Assembly: GCA_037131955.1 (NCBI GenBank)
Contig: JBAXQC010000059.1
Location: 1-17,052 of the forward strand
Length of the DNA: 17,052 bases
Source of the DNA: CAIMMJ01 sp037131955
GTDB lineage: Bacteria; Bacteroidota; Bacteroidia; UBA4408
Direction of reading: 5' to 3'
The notes beneath the pieces were generated by a model. That model was not told where the DNA came from, did no database searches, and saw only the letters and a list, made by a program, of their open reading frames with translations. Shown here one piece after another: positions 7,657 through 14,170 of this stretch. The position numbers and the translations under genes were made by a program. How positions within the stretch are numbered: position 1 is the stretch's first letter; the number at the start of each line of letters is the position of its first letter.

Positions 7657-8712
7657 TTGAAAATAAAAAACAAAAAATTTTTTTTATCCCTTGTTATTTT
7701 CTTTTTCATCATATCGGTATTTAAAATAATTAGTATTTTTTTTTCTTCTCAAAACTCTTCTGAATCGTCTAAATTTTTTAGAGTTGTCTCTATTTCTGTT
7801 CCAAAAAGTATAAATTTTGCAAATGAGAATGTGCCAATTCATAACCCTAAAGTATTAGATTTATTAAAAAAAGAATTCTCATACAACAGCTTTTGGGATT
7901 CACAGCTTAAGCTCTTCTATCAGAGGTCTTACTATTGGTTTCCAATGATTGAAAAAATTCTTAAAAATGAAAATATTCCCGACGATTTTAAATATTTGGC
8001 TGTAGTTGAAAGTGGCTTGGTAAACAACAAAATGCAAAGAACCGGCGCTGCTGGTTTTTGGCAATTCATACCAACTACTGCCCAAAATTATGGATTAATA
8101 GTAAATGAGAATTTAGATGAAAGATATGATTTAGAAAAATCTACGTATGCTGCGTGTAGATATTTTAAAGATGCTTACAAGTTATTAGGTAGCTATACAT
8201 TGGTTGCTGCATCTTATAACATGGGTATAAATGGCATTCAACGTAAAATTAAACAACAAGATAATCAAAATTATTATGATTTAATTTTAAGCAAAGAAAC
8301 ATCTAAATATTTATTTCGTGCCTTAGCAGCAAAAACTTTACTCTCTAACCCAAGAAAATATGGAGTAATAATTAAAAAAAATCAGTTGTTAAAGCAAATA
8401 GAAACAAAAAAGCTATTCGTGGATTCTACAGTAACTAACATAGAAAAATTTGCTCAGTTTTATAATATGAACATTAATGATTTTTTGTTGTTCAATCCTT
8501 GGTATGTTGGACATACAATTGTATCAAACAAAAATAAAAAAAGTAAAATTTTAATTCCTGTAAATCCCAATTACAAAAAAATATTGGTTAATTTTGGATT
8601 CATTTTTCAGAACCCTATTTCCCAAAATACTAAACAAATCAAAGATTCTATAAAAGAACTTCAACAAATAAAAGACACAACACAAATTAAGAATGAACAA
8701 AAAGAAAGCTGA
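7657..8712 (+). CDS. SLT-domain lytic transglycosylase (MltD-like), TTG start
   Basis: Periplasmic, probably membrane-anchored enzyme that cleaves peptidoglycan to 1,6-anhydro products. The only sensible start is TTG at 7657, four bases after the previous stop; the next in-frame ATG falls far inside the protein and would delete the signal-anchor (about residues 8-30) and part of the catalytic domain. The SLT domain spans about residues 93-235, with AVVESGL containing the catalytic Glu118, GAAGFWQF (130-137) and ASYNMG (185-190). Residues about 255-315 look like a degenerate LysM-type wall-binding segment, and the tail is Lys/Gln-rich. The gene ends inside uvrA, overlapping it by 20 bases. Its place in a polysaccharide export operon suggests a role in opening the wall for export machinery, but that is inference; general wall remodelling is equally possible. 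Confidence 0.9.
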   Translation: MKIKNKKFFLSLVIFFFIISVFKIISIFFSSQNSSESSKFFRVVSISVPKSINFANENVPIHNPKVLDLLKKEFSYNSFWDSQLKLFYQRSYYWFPMIEKILKNENIPDDFKYLAVVESGLVNNKMQRTGAAGFWQFIPTTAQNYGLIVNENLDERYDLEKSTYAACRYFKDAYKLLGSYTLVAASYNMGINGIQRKIKQQDNQNYYDLILSKETSKYLFRALAAKTLLSNPRKYGVIIKKNQLLKQIETKKLFVDSTVTNIEKFAQFYNMNINDFLLFNPWYVGHTIVSNKNKKSKILIPVNPNYKKILVNFGFIFQNPISQNTKQIKDSIKELQQIKDTTQIKNEQKES

Positions 8713-11569
8713 TAATTTTGATTTTTTAGAAGTAACCGGAGCAAGAGTTCATAACTTAAAAAATATAGACGTAAAGATTCCAAGAAATAGTTTAGTAGTT
8801 ATAACAGGGCTTAGTGGAAGTGGAAAATCTTCTTTAGCCTTTGATACAATTTATGCCGAAGGACAAAGAAGATATGTTGAAACATTTTCTTCGTATGCCC
8901 GACAATTTTTAGGAAATTTAGAACGACCTGATGTAGATCAGATTTCAGGTTTAAGCCCGGTTATTTCTATAGAACAAAAAACTACAAGCAAAAATCCAAG
9001 ATCAACAGTTGGGACAATAACAGAGATTTATGATTTTTTTAGGCTGTTGTTTGCAAGGGCAGGAGAAGCAGTGTCATACGTTACGGGAGAAAAAATGGTT
9101 AAATTTTCTGACGATCAAATTATACAATTAATTTTAGAAAAATTTGATGGAAAAAAAATTTCCTTCTTAGCGCCTGTTGTTAAATCAAGAAAAGGCCATT
9201 ACAGAGAATTGTTTGACCAAATAATTAAACAAGGATACATAAGAGTAAGAGTTGATGGAGAGATTAAAGAGCTGAAAGCTAAAATGCAAGTAGATCGCTA
9301 TAAAACTCATAACATTGAAGTAGTTGTAGATAGAATTGAAGTGAGTGAAAGCCTCAGGCAAAGAATTACCGAGTCATTACGAAGTGCAATGAAACTATCT
9401 AAAGGTTCTATGATGATCTTAAATCATGAGAACGATGAAGTTAGTTATTTCTCTCGTGCACTTGTTTGCCCAACGTCCGGCATTTCTTATGACGATCCTG
9501 CTCCTAACATTTTTTCATTTAATTCTCCGGCAGGCTCTTGTTCAAAATGCAATGGTATTGGAAATGTTTCTGAAATAGATAAAAGCAAGATTATACCTGA
9601 TTCAAAAATTTCTATAAAAAAAGGAGGTTTGGCGCCCCTTGGCGAATACAAAAATAATTGGATTTTTAATCAAGTTGATATTATTTCAAAATCCTTAGGG
9701 TTTTCCATAGAAAAACCATTGCATGAATTTTCTGAAGAGGCAATTTCTATCCTTTTGTTTGGAACAGAATCATCAGTAAATTCTGAAACTTTTACTAATT
9801 TAAAAAACACACCAAAATTCGAAGGAATTGTAAATTTTTTAATAAGGCAGCAAGAGGAATTAAATTCAAAAACGATAGACAGATGGGTTGAGAGTTTCAT
9901 GAATAAAATTGTTTGTCCTTCCTGCAATGGAACACGCTTAAAAAAAGAGTCCTTGTATTTTTTAATTGATGGAAAGAATATTTCTGAGTTAGCCAATCTG
10001 AGTATAATTGATTTAAAAAATTGGTTAGTTAATTTGGAATCTAGACTCGAAGGAAATAAAAAAATTATAGCAGAAGAAGTTTTAAAAGAAATAAGAAACA
10101 GAATTGGTTTTTTATTAGATGTAGGCTTAGACTATTTATCATTGAATAGAGGTTCTTACACTTTATCAGGTGGCGAAGCACAAAGAATAAGGTTGGCAAC
10201 TCAAATTGGCTCTCAATTGGTGGGTGTTTTGTATATTCTTGATGAACCTAGCATTGGTTTGCACCAAAGAGACAATACTAAATTAATTGAGGCCCTTAAA
10301 ACTCTCAGAGATATTGGAAATTCTCTAATTGTTGTTGAACACGACAGAGAAATGATTGAATGTGCGGATTATGTATTTGACGTTGGTCCAAAAGCCGGAA
10401 TTCACGGAGGAAAAATAGTGGCAGAAGGAACTCCAATTGAAGTTTCACATTCTGATTCATTAACAGGAAAGTATTTACGAAACGATTTATCTATTGAAAT
10501 TCCCAAATTTAGAAGAAAAGGAAATGGTAAAAAATTAATTCTCAAAGGAGCAAAGGGTAACAACCTAAAAAATGTAGATATATCTTTAGAATTAGGAAAA
10601 TTTATATGTGTTACAGGGGTTTCGGGAAGTGGTAAATCTACCCTAATTAATGAAACTTTGTATCCAATTTTAAATCAACATTTTTTTAATGCTGTAAAAA
10701 ATCCTTTGGAATATACTGCAATAAAAGGCTTGGAGAATATTGATAAGGTTATTGAGATAGATCAAGCGCCAATTGGTAGAACACCAAGATCAAATCCTGC
10801 TACTTATACTAACGTTTTTACAGATATACGAAGTTTATTTTCTGAATTACCAGAATCTAAAATTAGAGGCTACAAACCCGGTAGATTTTCTTTTAATGTA
10901 AAAGGCGGACGCTGCGAAACATGCCAAGGTGCTGGATTAAAGACTATTGAAATGAATTTTTTGCCTGATGTTTATGTGCTGTGCGAAGATTGCAATGGTA
11001 AACGATACAACAGAGATACTTTAGAAATTAGATACCACGGAAAATCAATAAGTGATGTTTTAGACATGACCATTGAAGATTCTGTAGAATTTTTTAAAAA
11101 TATTCCTTCTATTCTTCAAAAAATTAGAACTATAAATGATGTGGGATTGGGTTATATAACTCTTGGGCAACAATCTACAACGCTCAGTGGGGGAGAAGCA
11201 CAAAGAATAAAATTAGCTTCCGAATTGTCTAAAAAAGATACTGGAAATACATTTTTTATATTAGATGAACCTTCAACAGGTCTCCATTTTGAAGACATAA
11301 AAATTCTTTTAGAGGTTTTAAATAAATTAGTTGAAAATGGCAATACTGTATTAGTTATTGAACACAATATGGATATCATTAAAGTTGCCGACTACGTTAT
11401 AGACATGGGCTTAGAAGGTGGTGATAAAGGCGGCAAAATTATTTTTGAAGGCACTCCCGAAGAACTTGTAAAATCAAAAATTAGCCATACCGGAGTTTAC
11501 CTTAAAAAAGAGTTGGAGCTAGCAAAAAGTGGCTCTAACAAATTAAAAAATACCAAAATAAATGTGTAA
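8693..11569 (+). CDS. uvrA: UvrABC excinuclease subunit A
   Basis: DNA-damage recognition ATPase of nucleotide excision repair; a UvrA dimer scans DNA and loads UvrB. Its 958 residues are close to the family norm (about 940). Two ABC modules are complete: Walker A GLSGSGKS (39-46) and GVSGSGKS (642-649), signatures LSGGEAQRIRLA and LSGGEAQRIKLA, and Walker B LYILDEPSIGLH and FFILDEPSTGLH. The second zinc module is intact (Cys741, Cys744, Cys764, Cys767). In the first, the usual CxxC pair reads Cys259-Pro-Thr-Ser262 with Cys283 and Cys286 downstream, so one ligand is replaced by serine. A separate CPSC pair lies at 408-411. The ATG at 8693 lies inside the end of the transglycosylase gene and is the only start giving the full N-terminus. 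It is the last gene of the plus-strand run. Confidence 0.98.
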   Translation: MNKKKADNFDFLEVTGARVHNLKNIDVKIPRNSLVVITGLSGSGKSSLAFDTIYAEGQRRYVETFSSYARQFLGNLERPDVDQISGLSPVISIEQKTTSKNPRSTVGTITEIYDFFRLLFARAGEAVSYVTGEKMVKFSDDQIIQLILEKFDGKKISFLAPVVKSRKGHYRELFDQIIKQGYIRVRVDGEIKELKAKMQVDRYKTHNIEVVVDRIEVSESLRQRITESLRSAMKLSKGSMMILNHENDEVSYFSRALVCPTSGISYDDPAPNIFSFNSPAGSCSKCNGIGNVSEIDKSKIIPDSKISIKKGGLAPLGEYKNNWIFNQVDIISKSLGFSIEKPLHEFSEEAISILLFGTESSVNSETFTNLKNTPKFEGIVNFLIRQQEELNSKTIDRWVESFMNKIVCPSCNGTRLKKESLYFLIDGKNISELANLSIIDLKNWLVNLESRLEGNKKIIAEEVLKEIRNRIGFLLDVGLDYLSLNRGSYTLSGGEAQRIRLATQIGSQLVGVLYILDEPSIGLHQRDNTKLIEALKTLRDIGNSLIVVEHDREMIECADYVFDVGPKAGIHGGKIVAEGTPIEVSHSDSLTGKYLRNDLSIEIPKFRRKGNGKKLILKGAKGNNLKNVDISLELGKFICVTGVSGSGKSTLINETLYPILNQHFFNAVKNPLEYTAIKGLENIDKVIEIDQAPIGRTPRSNPATYTNVFTDIRSLFSELPESKIRGYKPGRFSFNVKGGRCETCQGAGLKTIEMNFLPDVYVLCEDCNGKRYNRDTLEIRYHGKSISDVLDMTIEDSVEFFKNIPSILQKIRTINDVGLGYITLGQQSTTLSGGEAQRIKLASELSKKDTGNTFFILDEPSTGLHFEDIKILLEVLNKLVENGNTVLVIEHNMDIIKVADYVIDMGLEGGDKGGKIIFEGTPEELVKSKISHTGVYLKKELELAKSGSNKLKNTKINV

Positions 11570-11573
11570 TAAC

Positions 11574-12560
11574 TTAGAACTTATAACTAAATCCTACGCC
11601 TAAAATATTTTTTAATTGTATTCCTTTCCCACTAGTAGTTTTATAGCTTACAATTCCATTTGCATCTTTAAACGCCTCTGTTTTTCTTGGCACTAAAATG
11701 TCATCGTCGTAAACCATTTGCCCAATTATACTTGTGGTAATGTATTTACTTACTTTCATAAGGATGTTCCAATTCCACATTACATCAATATTTTTTCTGT
11801 TTTCTTTTCTGGAATCTGTATAGTTATTGAACAAAGTTAGGTTTGACGAAACATCTACATTTTTTATAAGTTCTTTCTTATTAAAATTTAATATCATGGA
11901 AGCTCCAAATTCTGGGCGAAAGTTACTTCCAGTTCCGGCAATTGGTAAATTGGTAACAGGATCTAAATCTGCTTTCTTTACTCCAAATAATCCTTGATCG
12001 GCTAAAGATTGCACTCTTACATATGTGAACTTGCCAGATGCAGGAGAAAAATAAACATCAAAATAAGATGTAGGTTTATATTTCATACCTAAAGATATAG
12101 TAGCAAATGCCGGTGCTAAAAAATCTGATTTAAAATTTTGAGATTCAAAGTCTGGGGGCAAATACCCTTTGTCAAATTGTGTATAAAATGTAAAAATACT
12201 GGCATACTTCCATTTGCCACCAGCCTCTTTAGTATATCTGCTTTCAAAAAGCAATCTGTCTTCATTTTTTCTCCAAAAATTATCTATTTGATTAGTGGAG
12301 CCAATATCAAAATTTTTAATAGTACCGTAGGCCATATTCAATTCATTTTTCCAATCGATTTTATCTTTTTTATAATCGAACTTGTAATTGAATATTGCAA
12401 TACCCGAAATATTGCTCTGACCACCTTGTGCCCAATTTACAAATGAACTTTGATTAAAATTCAAACCAATAAAGCCACTTTTTTTCCACAATGTATCCTT
12501 TTGTGCATAAGTGGCTAATGTTAGTAAGCTTAAAACTGTAATTGCAATTAGTTGCTTCAT
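11574..12560 (-). CDS. DUF3078 family protein, probable outer-membrane beta-barrel
   Basis: A 328-residue exported protein matching the Bacteroidota family DUF3078, whose function is not known. It has a clear Sec signal peptide with likely cleavage near residue 19-20 (ATYAQ). The mature start holds the family hallmark GLNFNQSSFVNWAQGGQ (32-48). The rest is rich in alternating aromatic and polar strands (NYKFDY, WKNELNMAYG, LLFESRYT, FTFYTQF) and ends in FSYKF with a C-terminal aromatic, as expected for an outer-membrane barrel. It is 29 bases downstream of the serine-palmitoyltransferase-like gene, on the same strand, so it may be the last gene of that transcript. Its stop is only 4 bases from the uvrA stop. 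The barrel topology is inferred from strand pattern and terminal residue. Confidence 0.85.
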   Translation of the reverse strand: MKQLIAITVLSLLTLATYAQKDTLWKKSGFIGLNFNQSSFVNWAQGGQSNISGIAIFNYKFDYKKDKIDWKNELNMAYGTIKNFDIGSTNQIDNFWRKNEDRLLFESRYTKEAGGKWKYASIFTFYTQFDKGYLPPDFESQNFKSDFLAPAFATISLGMKYKPTSYFDVYFSPASGKFTYVRVQSLADQGLFGVKKADLDPVTNLPIAGTGSNFRPEFGASMILNFNKKELIKNVDVSSNLTLFNNYTDSRKENRKNIDVMWNWNILMKVSKYITTSIIGQMVYDDDILVPRKTEAFKDANGIVSYKTTSGKGIQLKNILGVGFSYKF

Positions 12561-12589
12561 ATATAAAAGATAAAAGTTTTTGGTATTTC

Positions 12590-13837
12590 TTAAACTGCAG
12601 CGATTTTATCGCTCATGTATTGACCAGATTTTAATTTGTGAATAATTTTAGAAAATGATTCAATGGTATAATTTACATCTTCCATAGTGTGAACCGCTGT
12701 TGGAATTAATCTTAATATTATCATACCTTTTGGCACAACTGGATATACAACCATTGAGCAAAATATATCAAAATTTTCTCTCAAGTCCATAATCAAATTT
12801 GTTGCTTCCGGAATGCTACCGTTCATATAAACGGGTGTAACAGGAGAGTTGGTTAAACCAATTTCAAATCCTGCATTTTTTAAACCAGATTGCAAAGCAT
12901 TGGTAATTTCCCACAGCTTGTCTTTTAGTTGTGGTTGAGCATTTATTAGTTCCAACCTTTTTAATGCACCTAAAACCAGCGCTAAGGGAAGAGATTTTGC
13001 AAATATTTGCGACCTCATATTGTATCTTAAGTACTCAACAATATTTTCGTCGCTGGATATAAAACCACCAATTAGTGCAAAGGATTTAGCAAAGGTACCA
13101 AAGTAAATGTCTATTTGATCTTGGCAACCTTGTTCCTCGCCAGTTCCACCGCCTGTTTTGCCCAATGTTCCTATTCCGTGAGCATCATCAACTAGTAATC
13201 TAAAAGTATATTTATTTTTAAGTGCACAAATTTCTTTAAGTCTACCTTGGTCGCCTCTCATTCCAAAAACACCCTCGGTTATTACCAAAATTGCGCCACC
13301 AGTTTCCTCTGCCAGTTTTGTTGCTCTTTGCAGTTGTTTTTCACAATCCTCCACATCATTGTGTTTAAACACAAATCTCTTTCCCATGTGAAGTCTTACT
13401 CCATCTAAAATACAGGCATGAGATTCTGCATCGTAAACTATAACGTCTCGCCTATCAACCAAACAATCAATCGCGGAAAGTATAGCTTGGTAGCCAAAAT
13501 TACACAGAATGGTATCCTCTTTTTTTACAAGAGCAGATAATCCAGCTTCAAGTTGCTCATGATAATTTGAGTTTCCGCTCATCATTCTTGCTCCCATTGG
13601 AGATGCAAAACCAAATTGAGCGGCACCTTCAGTGTCAGCTTTTCTTACATCGGGATGATTTGCCAAGCCTAGATAATTATTAAGGCTCCAGTTTAATCTT
13701 TTTCTTCCTCTAAAAATCATGTGAGGCCCAATTTCTCCTTCTAATTTTGGGAATGTAAAATAGCCATGAGATTCTTTTGCATGTTGACCAATAGGTCCAC
13801 GATTTTCTCTTATTTTTTCAAATAAATCTTTCATCAT
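12590..13837 (-). CDS. Serine palmitoyltransferase-like alpha-oxoamine synthase
   Basis: PLP-dependent fold-type I enzyme condensing an amino acid with an acyl-CoA or acyl-ACP. The 415 residues carry NNYLGLANHPDV (53-64), GARMMSGNSNYHEQLE (82-97), His140 in DAESHACILDG (ring-stacking with PLP), VDDAHGIGTLG (216-226) and the PLP-binding Lys251 in GTFAKSFALIGGF. The N-terminal portion and the FAKSFALIGG active site fit the Bacteroidota serine-palmitoyltransferase type, which makes the long-chain base of sphingolipids. A close relative uses cysteate to make sulfonolipids, and sequence inspection does not separate the two. Glycine C-acetyltransferase or 8-amino-7-oxononanoate synthase are less likely; the latter would be expected in a biotin cluster. 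Two adjacent ATG codons at 13837 and 13834 can serve as start. It follows clpS by 13 bases. Confidence 0.85.
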   Translation of the reverse strand: MMKDLFEKIRENRGPIGQHAKESHGYFTFPKLEGEIGPHMIFRGRKRLNWSLNNYLGLANHPDVRKADTEGAAQFGFASPMGARMMSGNSNYHEQLEAGLSALVKKEDTILCNFGYQAILSAIDCLVDRRDVIVYDAESHACILDGVRLHMGKRFVFKHNDVEDCEKQLQRATKLAEETGGAILVITEGVFGMRGDQGRLKEICALKNKYTFRLLVDDAHGIGTLGKTGGGTGEEQGCQDQIDIYFGTFAKSFALIGGFISSDENIVEYLRYNMRSQIFAKSLPLALVLGALKRLELINAQPQLKDKLWEITNALQSGLKNAGFEIGLTNSPVTPVYMNGSIPEATNLIMDLRENFDIFCSMVVYPVVPKGMIILRLIPTAVHTMEDVNYTIESFSKIIHKLKSGQYMSDKIAAV

Positions 13838-13850
13838 TTATAAATTTGTT

Positions 13851-14138
13851 CTATTCAATTACTGCGGTTAAACCTCTTTTGGTTAATTCGTTTCTGATGG
13901 GTCTCAATTCTGTAAAATCTCCCTTTTTTACTTCACATTTACCTTTGTAGTGAATTATAAATGTACATTGTTCAGCCTGAATTAAATTATGTTCGCAAAC
14001 TTCAATTAATGAGTTTATCACAAAGTCAAATGTGTTTACATCGTCGTTGTAAATTATTATTGAATTTTGTTTTTTAGAAATAACTTTTTCTTCTACAGCT
14101 TTTAAGGTTTCTGTATTTTCTGAATGTTTAAATTGCAT
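13851..14138 (-). CDS. clpS: ATP-dependent Clp protease adaptor ClpS
   Basis: Small adaptor that binds N-degron substrates (proteins with bulky hydrophobic N-terminal residues) and delivers them to ClpA/ClpC-ClpP. At 95 residues it has the usual flexible N-terminal extension followed by the ClpS core: YNDDVNTFDFV (30-40) with the substrate-pocket Asn31-Asp32-Asp33, CEHNLIQAEQC (48-58), IIHYKGKCEVKKG (61-73) with the conserved His63, and RNELTKRGLTAVIE at the end. All expected pocket residues appear present. It lies 32 bases downstream of the T9SS protein gene and 13 bases upstream of the serine-palmitoyltransferase-like gene. No exact -7 motif is seen in the 32-base gap, so its promoter may lie within the upstream gene or it may be read through. 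Confidence 0.95.
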   Translation of the reverse strand: MQFKHSENTETLKAVEEKVISKKQNSIIIYNDDVNTFDFVINSLIEVCEHNLIQAEQCTFIIHYKGKCEVKKGDFTELRPIRNELTKRGLTAVIE

Positions 14139-14170
14139 AAATAGAATTAGAAAAAAATTTCTGTTTTGTA

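Noticed and set aside
9670..9996. Open frame of 108 codons on the minus strand
   Set aside because: It is antisense within the middle of uvrA, which is fully supported by motifs on both sides.
2863..11569. The plus-strand run considered as a new defence or mobile system
   Set aside because: All six genes have confident assignments to polysaccharide export, wall or repair families, and no integrase, transposase, toxin or defence domain is present.
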